A DNA stretch of 64,000 nucleotides, taken from assembly GCF_013618625.1 (NCBI RefSeq), contig NZ_JABRWO010000005.1, positions 1 to 64,000 of the forward strand, written 5' to 3'. A model generated the notes under the pieces. The model was not told where the DNA came from and did not search any database. It worked only from the letters and a program-made list of their open reading frames with translations. Made by a program: the position numbers and the translations under genes. Positions 53,879-62,827 of this stretch are shown here, one piece after another. Position 1 is the first letter of the stretch; each line of letters begins with the position of its first letter. The DNA is from Bremerella alba (lineage in GTDB: Bacteria > Planctomycetota > Planctomycetia > Pirellulales > Pirellulaceae).

Positions 53879-55903
53879 TTAAGCTTCCGTAGGGGGCTGA
53901 ATGTGATATCGGCGAATTTTTCGATCGAGCGTCGAACGTTCAATCCCCAGAATTCCCGCAGTGCGGCTCTTATTCCAGCCGGTCGCACGCAATGTCGCGC
54001 CAATATGACGCTTTTCAAGATCTGCGAGCGAAAGAGGTTCATAGCCACTCTTGGTCGCATTCAGCTCAGCCGTATCCCCACTTGCGGTCAAGTTAGACAG
54101 GGCGAGGTCCTCGGTACTGATTCGTTCCGATTGATTCAACACGACGGCCCGTTCGATCACGTTCTTAAGCTCGCGAACATTGCCCGGCCAACGATACTTT
54201 TGTAGATCGTCAATCGCCGACTGGGTAAAGCCTAAGATCTTCCGCCCGGTCTCGGCATTGAACTTCTGCACGAAGTACGATGCCAGTTCAAGGATGTCTT
54301 CAGGACGCTTGCGCAGCGGCGGCACGTTTACTTCCACCACCCGCAGCCGGAAGAACAAGTCGCGGCGAAAACGTCCTCGCTCGACTTCTTTCTCCAGGTC
54401 TCGGTTGGTGGCCGCGATCACCCGCACATCGACCTGTACGGCATCGTTCCCACCAACACGTTCAAACGGATGCCCTTCGAGCACACGGAGAAACTTGGCC
54501 TGAATGGCCTCGCTCATTTCGCCGATTTCATCGAGCATCAGCGTTCCTCGGTGGGCCGCTTCAAACTTACCGACTTTGCGATCGGTGGCACCAGTAAACG
54601 CACCTTTCTCGTGCCCGAACAGTTCGCTCTCGAGCAGCGACTCGCTCAGTGCCGCACAGTTCAAACAGACGAAAGGGCCTTTCTTGCGTGTGCTGGCAAA
54701 GTGGACAGCTCGCGCGACGAGCTCTTTACCGACACCACTTTCGCCGGTGATTAAGATGGTCGCTCGGCTGGGGGCGACCCGGGCAATCTGGTTCTGCACG
54801 TCGAGAATTAGCGGGCTGCTTCCAACGATATTGCTCTCAGCGCCTAAACGCTGTCGCAGCTCGTCGATCTCGACCATCGATTGCGAAATCGTTTCGGTCA
54901 GTTCCTTCTGACGCTCGAGATTCTTCAGGGCCAACGCGACATTTTCGGCAACGGCCAACGTGAACTCAAGATCTTCCGGATCAGGTATCCGCCCGGTATC
55001 GGTCGAGTACAGGTGAATCAGGCCGATCACTTTTCCGTTCTGCCGGATCGGAGCGGCCAGCACACTGGTCGCGTGGATATCTCCCTTGCTGTCGCGGCTA
55101 CCAAAGCGGCTGTCGTCGGTCACATTGCGGGCCAACACCGCTTCCCCTTCGCGCAGAACCGTGTTGGCTAGAAACCGCGAGATCCGATGATAGACCGGCA
55201 ACTTGTCGGTTCGAGAACTAATCAGTTCCAGGTCCTTCTCGGTCGCTGGGCCTTTGAAAGTCCGGGGTATCAACAGCACGGCCCCCGAATCGACCTGCGT
55301 ACTTTCAAACAAGCCTTCTAGGGCTAGATTGGAAACCGCAATGATGTCGGCTTGCTGGGCCAACTCGAACGCTAACTGACACAACCGAGCGGCTGCCCGG
55401 CCGACACGCGGTACGACCGAACTTTCTTTCGAGTCCTCTCGCTCTGGCTTGAGAAAACGCGTCTGCTGCCGACGATGCGTGATGTTGGTCGGCTCGGCAA
55501 TATCGAGCACGTGTTCGCTGTCGAAGCCGGCAACCGTTTGCTCGACATCAACACTTGAATCAAACAGATGGTTACTGCTGGACGATCCATCGGGAAACGC
55601 CGCCGAAAGATCGTTCACAAACGCCAACTGCGAATTGGCCACACGGATAATATTGCCCGGCGTGAGAGCTTGATCCCCACGAATAGGGGAGTCATCTACG
55701 GTGGTGCCGTTGCGCGAGTCGAGATCGCGAATGGTCCAAACCCCTTGCGAGAGAAAGATCTCGGCATGGTAGCGGCTACAGCGATCCTCCTTGATCACAA
55801 TCTGATTGGTCGGCGCACGACCGATCGTAACATTTTGCCCTTCGACGAGTCGAAAAACGTCTGTCCACTTGGAACCTTCACGAATAATCAAATACGCGAT
55901 CAT
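53879..55903 (-). CDS. Sigma-54-dependent transcriptional activator with FHA and GAF domains
   Basis: A 674-residue regulator. FHA domain (about 1-100) with [15 protein letters not shown] and [11 protein letters not shown] domain (about 170-330); AAA+ sigma54 activator domain (about 360-590) with Walker A GESGVGKE and the GAFTGA loop ([10 protein letters not shown]); Fis-type helix-turn-helix at the C-terminus ([32 protein letters not shown]). It would bind phosphothreonine through FHA, sense a small ligand through GAF and open sigma54 promoters. A receiver domain is absent, so Ser/Thr kinases may be its input. The neighbouring CheX-like gene may be functionally linked. Confidence 0.93.
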   Translation of the reverse strand: MIAYLIIREGSKWTDVFRLVEGQNVTIGRAPTNQIVIKEDRCSRYHAEIFLSQGVWTIRDLDSRNGTTVDDSPIRGDQALTPGNIIRVANSQLAFVNDLSAAFPDGSSSSNHLFDSSVDVEQTVAGFDSEHVLDIAEPTNITHRRQQTRFLKPEREDSKESSVVPRVGRAAARLCQLAFELAQQADIIAVSNLALEGLFESTQVDSGAVLLIPRTFKGPATEKDLELISSRTDKLPVYHRISRFLANTVLREGEAVLARNVTDDSRFGSRDSKGDIHATSVLAAPIRQNGKVIGLIHLYSTDTGRIPDPEDLEFTLAVAENVALALKNLERQKELTETISQSMVEIDELRQRLGAESNIVGSSPLILDVQNQIARVAPSRATILITGESGVGKELVARAVHFASTRKKGPFVCLNCAALSESLLESELFGHEKGAFTGATDRKVGKFEAAHRGTLMLDEIGEMSEAIQAKFLRVLEGHPFERVGGNDAVQVDVRVIAATNRDLEKEVERGRFRRDLFFRLRVVEVNVPPLRKRPEDILELASYFVQKFNAETGRKILGFTQSAIDDLQKYRWPGNVRELKNVIERAVVLNQSERISTEDLALSNLTASGDTAELNATKSGYEPLSLADLEKRHIGATLRATGWNKSRTAGILGIERSTLDRKIRRYHIQPPTEA

Positions 55904-56383
55904 TCTTTTTTACTGACCTTGCCTTCGTAAACTCGCCGACCTGTTACCACATGTATCGTAATAATACACTTATACGCACGAGTTTGTTCAAGGCAAAATA
56001 GTTGGTGGTCAATTTTGCGGCAGTTATGTGCCATAGCCTCGAAGGATTGGTGTTTCCTTCTTCTAGGATGTATAGGTAGAATAGGCAGATCCGATTCGGC
56101 TGACCAATCCCCAAAAAACGCACAGCCTGACCATGAAGACTGGGAAAATGGGATTTCGACTGAATCCTTGCAACCGATTTCAGGCCGAACTATTGTAGAT
56201 TGAATGGAAATCCCAACTTGCGCGGATTTTCTTACCTTGTCGGACTAACCGATGTGGGCAGATTGGCCTGCACGGGATCCTTTCACTGACCGAGCTTTAA
56301 AACGGCTCTTTTAGGCCAATCGACGTTCCACCACCAGGTGACGTCCGATGCGGTCTATCGCGATAAAACCGGAGATCTTTCGA
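55904..56383. other. Intergenic region between the sigma54 activator and the DUF1598 gene
   Basis: About 480 bases between divergent genes. No gene was recognised. It holds the candidate promoter at 56168-56196; nothing else was clear. Confidence 0.4.
56168..56196 (+). promoter_or_regulatory. Candidate promoter of the DUF1598 gene
   Basis: TTGCAA (56168-56173), a 17-base spacer, then TATTGT (56191-56196). The leader to ATG 56384 would be about 180 bases. Confidence 0.35.
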
Positions 56384-57742
56384 ATGAAAGCCCTTGTGCT
56401 CCCTCGCGTTCGCTTCGCTCTGCTTATGGTATTAGGCATGAGCTTGGCGGTTCCTTCTGTCCAGGCAGGTCAGAACGGCTTCACGCAAAACGCCGTCGGT
56501 GGTGTTTCTATTGATGCCGAGGGACAGCTGACGTCCGCTCGTCCTGAAGTGAAGCGACAGCTTCGTCAGGAAATGATGAACGCTCTGGAAAAGGTGCCTG
56601 GCGATCTGGCCACGCCTGTCAAAATGCGAAAGGTCTCGCTTCGCGGCTTGAATGCGGCTATCAAAGCGTCGCAGGCCAATAACGGCGGCAAGCTGCCTGA
56701 TGCGGTGAAGTACATGGCCGGCCTGCAGCGTATCGAATACGTCTTCGTGGACGAAGCCAACAACGACGTCATCCTTGCTGGTCCCGCCGAAGGTTGGACC
56801 ATTGACCAATCGGGCAACGTGGTCGGTGTCACCACCGGTCGTCCTGTTCTGCTGCTGGAAGACTTCATCGTCGCCATGCGATCGACTGAAGAAGCCCGCG
56901 TCGGCGGAATCACTTGCTCGATCGATCCTACCGCCCAAGGCCGCCAGAACTTAGACAACTATCTGGCCAGCCTGACTCGTATGGATGCCAGCGTGAAAGA
57001 TGGCGTCGAACGAGCCATGGGTGCCCAGGTCATCACCATCACCGGTGTGCCCAAAGATAGCCACTTTGCCCGCGTGCTGGTCGCTGCTGACTTCCGCATG
57101 AAACGCATCGCGATGCACTTAGACCCAAGCCCAGTTCGCGGTCTGCCTAGCTACCTCGACATGCTTCCTTCGGCCCGTGCCGTGCAGAACGCCATGCCGC
57201 GTTGGTGGTTGGCTTGCAATTATCAGCCGCTGGCCCAAAGCGAAGACGGCCTGGCTTGGCAGTTGCGTGGTCCTGGCGTGAAAGCCATGACCGAAGACGA
57301 AATCGTTGCCGAAGATGGCTCGATCGCCCAAACCGGTAAGGTCAGCGCCATCCCGCAGAAGTGGGCCGACGCAATGACCAAGAACTACGAAGAGCTTTCC
57401 GCTGAAGATAAGATCTTCGGCGAACTGCGAAACGTGATGGACATGTGCGTGATCGCCGCCCTCTTGGAAAAGGAAAACCTTCTCACCAAGGCCGACCTCG
57501 ACCTGGACATGATTAAGAGCTCGACGAGCCCCGTTCAGTTGGAAAAGTTCGCCACGCCTGATAAAGTGCCGACCTTCTTCAGCGCCATGAAGAAGGGTCG
57601 CCAATGGGTGATCACTGCTTCCGGTGGCGTCGACATCAACTCGTGGGCTGTCGCCGACAATACCGAAAATGTCGCCGGCATGGACAAGCTGCGAACCGAA
57701 CAGCTCGCTTCCCACACCAGCAACATCTGGTGGTGGAACTAA
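56384..57742 (+). CDS. Exported DUF1598 domain-containing protein
   Basis: A 452-residue protein. ATG 56384 has a GGAG site nine bases upstream and starts a signal peptide (RFALLMVLGMSLAVPSVQAG); ATG 56348 would add twelve residues. The body matches the DUF1598 family known from planctomycetes (LRGLNAAIKASQANNGGKLPD, LAGPAEGWTID, RPVLLLEDFIVAMRST). No catalytic motif is seen and the function is unknown. It ends in SHTSNIWWWN and is followed closely by an intrinsic terminator, so it is transcribed alone. Confidence 0.85.
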   Translation: MKALVLPRVRFALLMVLGMSLAVPSVQAGQNGFTQNAVGGVSIDAEGQLTSARPEVKRQLRQEMMNALEKVPGDLATPVKMRKVSLRGLNAAIKASQANNGGKLPDAVKYMAGLQRIEYVFVDEANNDVILAGPAEGWTIDQSGNVVGVTTGRPVLLLEDFIVAMRSTEEARVGGITCSIDPTAQGRQNLDNYLASLTRMDASVKDGVERAMGAQVITITGVPKDSHFARVLVAADFRMKRIAMHLDPSPVRGLPSYLDMLPSARAVQNAMPRWWLACNYQPLAQSEDGLAWQLRGPGVKAMTEDEIVAEDGSIAQTGKVSAIPQKWADAMTKNYEELSAEDKIFGELRNVMDMCVIAALLEKENLLTKADLDLDMIKSSTSPVQLEKFATPDKVPTFFSAMKKGRQWVITASGGVDINSWAVADNTENVAGMDKLRTEQLASHTSNIWWWN

Positions 57743-57770
57743 CACAAAAAGATCATCAACGATCAAGCGA

Positions 57771-57799
57771 AACGGCCTCCCTGGTGGAGGCCGTTTTTT
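57771..57799 (+). terminator. Intrinsic terminator of the DUF1598 gene
   Basis: AACGGCCTCC pairs with GGAGGCCGTT around CTGGT, followed by a T-run. The T-run touches the convergent mfnE-like stop codon at 57798. Confidence 0.9.
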
Positions 57800-58403
57800 A
57801 TTGTGCCCGCAGGTTGACCCACTCGATGCGATTAAGATGCGACGCAATCGTGGGGAAGTAACCATCCACGATTCCCAGCTGCGCGCACTCTTCCCAAGAA
57901 GCATTCCCCGGTCGATCAACCGACTTGATCAGCGTGAAACAATCGGCGCCCCAATGAGCCGCAAAAATTGCGGCAAGCGAGTCACTTGTAAAACTCCAAT
58001 CGACCGGCGTTTCGCCAAAACGCTTCTCAAGTTCACGGTTTCTTTCGTACCATGTCGGGATGACGTTCCACACCTGGATGCTAGACGGACGACTTTCTTT
58101 TTTCCAAGTCCTCAGCATCTTTTCGTGCCAATCTGACCCAACCATCGCAGTGAGGTTGACGAGCAACATGGCAGTAAGATCCGCCGAAATCTGCATCGAC
58201 TGAAGTGCCAAATGATTGCTGTGAAGTGGTTTCAGGTCATGCCGTTGATCCATGGTTCGCACAGCATCGGCAAAGACGCCGCCACCAGGAATGATCACCA
58301 CCGGCAGGGCAGGGGATTGCTCGGCGTGCAACTGATTAATTCGCTCGGCCAAGTCAGGCAAGTCCAACAAGCTTCCGCCCAACTTCCAAACCGCAAAGCC
58401 CAT
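57798..58403 (-). CDS. Amino-acid-kinase-family protein, MfnE-like (H4MPT/methanofuran-type cofactor pathway)
   Basis: A 201-residue kinase from ATG 58403; upstream residues in the frame overlap the next gene and are not kinase-like. It has AVWKLGGSLLD at the N-terminus, VVIIPGGGVFADAVRTMDQ (phosphate/ATP loop) and a C-terminal FTSDSLAAIFAAHWGADCFTLIKSVD, all typical of COG2054-type kinases. The archaeal homologue MfnE phosphorylates the aminomethylfuran intermediate. Here it lies 4 bases downstream of an MfnF-like gene, so a role in making the furan C1 carrier is likely. Substrate assignment rests on family and context. Confidence 0.75.
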   Translation of the reverse strand: MGFAVWKLGGSLLDLPDLAERINQLHAEQSPALPVVIIPGGGVFADAVRTMDQRHDLKPLHSNHLALQSMQISADLTAMLLVNLTAMVGSDWHEKMLRTWKKESRPSSIQVWNVIPTWYERNRELEKRFGETPVDWSFTSDSLAAIFAAHWGADCFTLIKSVDRPGNASWEECAQLGIVDGYFPTIASHLNRIEWVNLRAQ

Positions 58404-58407
58404 CGAA

Positions 58408-59418
58408 TTAGTCCCAGCCCTTTTGCGCGAGGTTGGCCAGCGCATACGCTGGTGCACAACGGGCTGCGTTCGCGCCGATCAAATCGGTCAGATATTCTCG
58501 GTGCGTAACCACACCCGCCGAGTCGAGGGCTGCTTCAGCCAGGAAGTCGCCGTGGCCGCTAATGACCGTTAGTTCCACGTTCATCTTCAGTTCTTCCACC
58601 ACCTGTCGAATACCGGTGGCAATCTTCTTGACCATGATCGAGTTCAGCTCGCGTGCCACCTCATTGATCTCGGTCCACGTAACCTCATCACCGTCGGCAC
58701 AGATCATCCGGGCCAGGCGCGTCTTGGCGAACTCACGCGTCGCAGGGCGACCGTCGGCGGTGCCGTGGTTCTCTGGCTCTTCATCAAACAAACCTAGCGC
58801 CAACAGAATATCAATCGACGTGGCAAACCATTCGTTCGCCACCGGGCAACGTTTCCCGCGGAAGTTAACGTAGTCGGTGATACCGCACACAGGCGTCCGT
58901 TCGACACCTAGATAAACCAACTCGCCGGCCAGAAGTCGGTCTAAATCCGACTTCGACTTGCTGGCAACCTGACCGTCGACCAAGGGGATAATGTCGGTTG
59001 TCGTGGAACCGACGTCGACTACCAGTCCGCTCTTGCCCTGAAACCACTGACCGCCGAAGCAACCCAGTGCGTGCCAGTTGGCGGCTGCGACTGATATCGG
59101 ATCCATGATGGCGTCTTCTAGCGAAACCATCTGGCCAGTGACCGTATATACCTTCACCGGGTAGTTGGCGAACACCTCGCGAATAGCGCCCAGAACAAAA
59201 CGCACCCCTTCCGCTTTCGAGCCAAAGCAGTCGGCCAGCTCGGCAGTCATCGTCACGGCCACACGATCAAAAACGGGGGTCATCCCCAGCACGTGCTTCA
59301 GGTTGACGACCAGTTCGTGCTTCTTCTTCCAGATAGCGAACGGAAAGGAATGAGCGAAACCGTCGCCCGTCGCAATTTTGATGTTGGCTCCTCCAACGTC
59401 AACGCCCAGGACCGTCAT
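58408..59418 (-). CDS. H4MPT-linked C1 transfer pathway protein, MfnF-like (ASKHA/hydantoinase-type fold)
   Basis: A 336-residue protein with two phosphate-loop motifs of the actin/HyuA-type ATPase fold, VLGVDVGGANIKIATGDG (N-terminus) and LVVDVGSTTTDIIPL (about 125-140). This matches COG1548. The archaeal member MfnF joins the aminomethylfuran phosphate to the glutamyl-tyramine unit; bacterial homologues belong to the tetrahydromethanopterin-linked formaldehyde pathway. The VCGITDYVNFRG and RMICADGDEVTWTE blocks are family-like. It sits between the mfnE-like and ATP-grasp genes. Confidence 0.82.
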   Translation of the reverse strand: MTVLGVDVGGANIKIATGDGFAHSFPFAIWKKKHELVVNLKHVLGMTPVFDRVAVTMTAELADCFGSKAEGVRFVLGAIREVFANYPVKVYTVTGQMVSLEDAIMDPISVAAANWHALGCFGGQWFQGKSGLVVDVGSTTTDIIPLVDGQVASKSKSDLDRLLAGELVYLGVERTPVCGITDYVNFRGKRCPVANEWFATSIDILLALGLFDEEPENHGTADGRPATREFAKTRLARMICADGDEVTWTEINEVARELNSIMVKKIATGIRQVVEELKMNVELTVISGHGDFLAEAALDSAGVVTHREYLTDLIGANAARCAPAYALANLAQKGWD

Positions 59419-59437
59419 ACGCTATCTCTTTCCCTAC

Positions 59438-60466
59438 TTAAAGGATCTCAAAATCGACCTTGCCGCAGCCTACCCGAGGCTCGAAATCGTGTCCGGCGAC
59501 CACGTCCAACATGGCTTGAGCCAGGTTATTCTTCAGTAGTAGCCGTAAGCCCACATAAGAACTTGTCAGCCGCGGGTTCAGATCGACCGCGACATCATTC
59601 TTCCCGTCGGGACAGGGCCCCAAGATCATATCAAGGCCTACATAACCCAGGAAAGGGGGCAACGCCCTAATTGCTTGCGCCGCAAGACGATGCGCCCGCA
59701 CGTTCAGTTCCACTGGGATAGGTAAGCACCCTCCATGATATTTTAAATCTTTGTCGAGTGCTTGGAACGCGGCAGGTAAAAGAAAGAAATCCGCTCCTCT
59801 GCCCAGTGCGGCGCAGCTTACAGCATCGCCATATACCTCTGGCTGTATGAGTTCTGTTTCGTTCCTGAGCAATTCACCATTAATCTCAAATCCTGCATTC
59901 CAGGTAAGAACTCCTTCCGAGCCAGCTCCGTCAGAGGGCTTGGTCACCACCGGAAGATCTAACAAGTGCTCCCACGTCGATCGCTGGTGGATTCGAAACG
60001 TGTCGATCGTGCGAACCGACGCCTCGCGCCAAAGTTGAAAGCACTTCCACTTGCACGAGGCTAACTCGACGAACGCAGAGTTAGGGCTCACCAGAAAAGC
60101 ACCATCTTCTTCAGCCCAGCGGGTGCGTGAGAGATGCAGCCCGTCGAATTCAGGGGCAATCACCAGCGTGGCCTGAGTTGACTGCGTGGCATCTCGAAAA
60201 GCCGTTCGCTCACCCTCAGGGCCTTCGACAGTTATCTGCTGAGCGGCCGCCACCGACAACGGGGCCAGGCGACAATCACGCAGCACCGTTACCGACATAC
60301 CATCGATCGCCGCGAAGTCGTCAACCACCGCGGCCAACATGGCCGTGCCTTCTTTCAGCAGCGACCCACTCGGAGCAGGCGAACCGGGAACTGAGTAGAG
60401 TCCGCCCCCGGTGATCAGTTCATACACAAAAATACTGCGAGGCGAGGAAGGTTGCGACTTTATCAC
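59438..60466 (-). CDS. ATP-grasp ligase, MfnD-like
   Basis: A protein of about 342 residues of the ATP-grasp superfamily. The N-terminal SIFVYELITGGGLY matches the MfnD-type start, and LPVVTKPSDGAGSEGVLTW is the ATP-grasp lysine/glycine loop. The acidic VDLNPRLTSSYVGLRLLL segment carries the metal-binding Asp and Asn. MfnD joins glutamate to tyramine in methanofuran synthesis; the bacterial version may use tyrosine. GTG 60466 with GGAAAGGG seven bases upstream is preferred; TTG 60472 is the longer option. The next gene starts 20 bases downstream, consistent with one operon. Confidence 0.78.
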   Translation of the reverse strand: MIKSQPSSPRSIFVYELITGGGLYSVPGSPAPSGSLLKEGTAMLAAVVDDFAAIDGMSVTVLRDCRLAPLSVAAAQQITVEGPEGERTAFRDATQSTQATLVIAPEFDGLHLSRTRWAEEDGAFLVSPNSAFVELASCKWKCFQLWREASVRTIDTFRIHQRSTWEHLLDLPVVTKPSDGAGSEGVLTWNAGFEINGELLRNETELIQPEVYGDAVSCAALGRGADFFLLPAAFQALDKDLKYHGGCLPIPVELNVRAHRLAAQAIRALPPFLGYVGLDMILGPCPDGKNDVAVDLNPRLTSSYVGLRLLLKNNLAQAMLDVVAGHDFEPRVGCGKVDFEIL

Positions 60467-60570
60467 CAGCAAACCCTTTCCGCATCATCGCACAACTTCA
60501 GGGTGTGCCGCTGGCACACGGAAGTCTTTTCTCAGGACAGCAGCCCATTGGGCTTCTGACGTCGCTTCGC

Positions 60571-60891
60571 TTAGAAAATCCCCAATTGATCACGGGCATC
60601 TTCGGTCATGCGATCAGGCGACCATGGCGGGTCCATGACGATCTTAACGTCAACGTCGCCGACCCCATCCATCTGCGAAACAAACTGCTTCGCACCACCG
60701 ATCAGCTGCGGACCGGCTGGGCACGCAGGGCTGGTCATCGTCATGTCAATCAGGACCTTCTTGTCCTCCGACTCTTCGATATCCTCGAAGTTGACTTCGT
60801 AGATCAGACCGAGATCGACGATGTTCACAAAGAGTTCCGGGTCAATCACGTTCTTGAGTTGTTCGCGGACTGAGTCTTCCGATAGTGCCAT
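60571..60891 (-). CDS. DUF59/MIP18-family metal-sulfur cluster assembly factor (SufT-like)
   Basis: A 106-residue protein with the DUF59 motifs DPELFVNIVDLGLIYEV (17-33) and MTSPACPAGPQL (Cys57). DUF59 proteins help mature iron-sulfur proteins and often sit in suf operons as SufT. It is 14 bases after the Rieske gene and downstream of sufB and sufD on the same strand, which supports the role. It is the last gene of this segment, about 100 bases before the mfn-like genes. Confidence 0.88.
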   Translation of the reverse strand: MALSEDSVREQLKNVIDPELFVNIVDLGLIYEVNFEDIEESEDKKVLIDMTMTSPACPAGPQLIGGAKQFVSQMDGVGDVDVKIVMDPPWSPDRMTEDARDQLGIF

Positions 60892-60905
60892 CGTTGGGTT
60901 CCTTC

Positions 60906-61220
60906 TTAATCAACAATGCGAACGAAGATATCGTCGCCTTCAATTTTCGCTTCGTGGACCTGGGTTGGTTGGGTGGCTGGCATCAACGTGGGCGCCCCGG
61001 TTCGAATATCGAATTTGGCTCCGTGACGAGGGCACTCGATTTCGTAACCTTCCAGATCCCCTTCGCCCAAAGGGCCGTCGTCGTGGGTACAAACGTCATC
61101 CAAACAGTATACCTGACCACCGGCATGAATCACGATCACAAAACGATCGTCGACTTCAAACACTTCTTTTCCAGGATCGGGAATATCACTGAGGGCCGCA
61201 ACACGGACAAAGTCGGACAT
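60906..61220 (-). CDS. Rieske-type [2Fe-2S] ferredoxin
   Basis: A 104-residue non-heme Rieske protein with ligands Cys44 and His46 in VCTHDDGPLG and Cys63 and His66 in CPRHGAKFD. It is short, lacks any membrane helix and resembles the NirD/biphenyl-dioxygenase ferredoxin type. Small Rieske ferredoxins are found within suf operons, where an electron-supply role is suspected. It lies 178 bases after sufD. Confidence 0.9.
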   Translation of the reverse strand: MSDFVRVAALSDIPDPGKEVFEVDDRFVIVIHAGGQVYCLDDVCTHDDGPLGEGDLEGYEIECPRHGAKFDIRTGAPTLMPATQPTQVHEAKIEGDDIFVRIVD

Positions 61221-61398
61221 TCGGTTTCTTACTTACAGGGCAGGGTGTGGTTGGTTGTTTGCTGGCAATCCGCTGGCATACTGCCGTGTTTCAATGGGGG
61301 GTGAAACCTACGAATTTGGGCACTACAGCTGGGCTCGTCCAGCAGTGGCACCCGATGGAATGTTCCCTACTTTATTGGCAGGCCACCAATCTCTTACG

Positions 61399-62724
61399 CT
61401 AATCGTATTCACGAACACGTCGGGCGATCGCGTGCCCGAGAGCTTCGCGAACCGATACCAGCGTGATGCGATCGAATACCTGCTGAAAGAAGCCAGTGAC
61501 AATCATCCGCATTGCCTCTTTCCGGGTATAACCGCGAGCCATGGCGTAGAAAATTTGCTCTTCGTCTACCTTGCCGGTGGTGGCCCCGTGGGTGCAGCGT
61601 ACGTCGTCCGCTTCGATCTCCAGACCAGGGATCGAGTCGGCACGGCTGTGTTCAGTCAGCAGCAGATTATCAATCCGCTGATACCCGTCGGTCTTCTGAG
61701 CCCCCGGTGCAACCTTGATCATCCCACGCCAAACGGTGCGAGAGTGATCTTGCAGCGCGGCTTTGTAAAGGAAGTTGCTCGTGCAGCTATGGGCACGATG
61801 GTACTGCTGCGTGTGGTAGGAAAGATGCTGCTTCCCTTCGGTGAAGAGCACTCCATTTACTTCGCAGTGGGCACCCGGCTTATCGAGGGCAACATGCTGA
61901 TTGACTTTCGACAAGCGACTGCCCAACGCGCCAAGCGTCCAGAACAAGTTGGCATCTTGCCCGACGCAACCCTTTTGTTGTGCGAAGTGCCAGACCTTTT
62001 CGCCCCAGTTTTGTAGGTTCACAAAGCGCAGGTTGGCTCGATCGCCGACGATTACTTCAATCGCCCCGCAGTGGAAACCAGGTTGGTCATCGTCCAGGCT
62101 GGCCGACTCGGTCAGGACCGTTGCCTGGGCACCTTCTTCCAACACAATCAATGTGTGAGCCAGGTCAACGCCGTTGTCGCCGATCAAGTTCAAGACGTGT
62201 AGCGGCTGCTCGACTTGGACGTTTCGCGGAACGTACAGGAACGCACCACCACTGAAGTAAGCCGCATGCAGGGCGCTGAATTTGTCGAAGTTCGGGTCGA
62301 ACTCGCCTTGGAAGAGGTACTTCTTCACCAGGTCGCCATGCTCGGCCAGCACGGTGCGGAAGTCGCCGAAGATAACACCTTTCGACTTCAATTCGTCGTT
62401 GATCGTGCTGACGGCCGTCTTGCCGTTTAAGGAAATCACCTGCCCGCCAATATCGACCCCTTCGGCCAACAGGCCGCTGGGCAGCGACGCCGGATCGACC
62501 GGGGTGGTGAAGCTCGGCGGGTCGAACTTCTTCAGGCTGAAGCCGCGGATGTCGGTTCGCATCCACTCTTCTTCCTTACGGGTCGGCCAGTCTTTGCCCT
62601 CGAAACTTTCGAAGGCTTCCTGGCGAAGATCGACAAGCCACTGCGGTTCGTTCAGCTGCTTGACATAGTCGTTGAATGCTTCGGCATTCCAATTTTCGAC
62701 GGAGGGTACGGTTCCCACGCTCAT
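61399..62724 (-). CDS. sufD: Fe-S cluster assembly protein SufD
   Basis: A 441-residue SufD: the beta-helix core has GGAFLYVPRNVQVEQPLHVLN, TLIVLEEGAQATVLTE and FVNLQNWGEKVWHFAQQKG. The C-terminal SufB/D block reads SRADSIPGLEIEADDVRCTHGATTGKVDEEQIFYAMARG, containing the conserved Cys-Thr-His-Gly. SufD forms the SufBC2D scaffold with SufB and SufC, assembling Fe-S clusters in the cytosol. It starts 103 bases after the sufB stop. No sufC lies between them. Confidence 0.95.
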   Translation of the reverse strand: MSVGTVPSVENWNAEAFNDYVKQLNEPQWLVDLRQEAFESFEGKDWPTRKEEEWMRTDIRGFSLKKFDPPSFTTPVDPASLPSGLLAEGVDIGGQVISLNGKTAVSTINDELKSKGVIFGDFRTVLAEHGDLVKKYLFQGEFDPNFDKFSALHAAYFSGGAFLYVPRNVQVEQPLHVLNLIGDNGVDLAHTLIVLEEGAQATVLTESASLDDDQPGFHCGAIEVIVGDRANLRFVNLQNWGEKVWHFAQQKGCVGQDANLFWTLGALGSRLSKVNQHVALDKPGAHCEVNGVLFTEGKQHLSYHTQQYHRAHSCTSNFLYKAALQDHSRTVWRGMIKVAPGAQKTDGYQRIDNLLLTEHSRADSIPGLEIEADDVRCTHGATTGKVDEEQIFYAMARGYTRKEAMRMIVTGFFQQVFDRITLVSVREALGHAIARRVREYD

Positions 62725-62827
62725 AATATCGCTAATGTTCGGGTCAATCTGTCAAAGAAAAATGGCCAAGCACGCCAGCTCGATCGACGCTGCTTGGCCC
62801 AAATTTGGATACGCAAGGCAAGGTCGA

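Noticed and set aside
61288-61308. GTTTCA/TGAAAC inverted repeat between sufD and the Rieske gene
   Set aside because: Only 6 bp with an 8-base loop and no T-run; too weak to call a terminator or operator.
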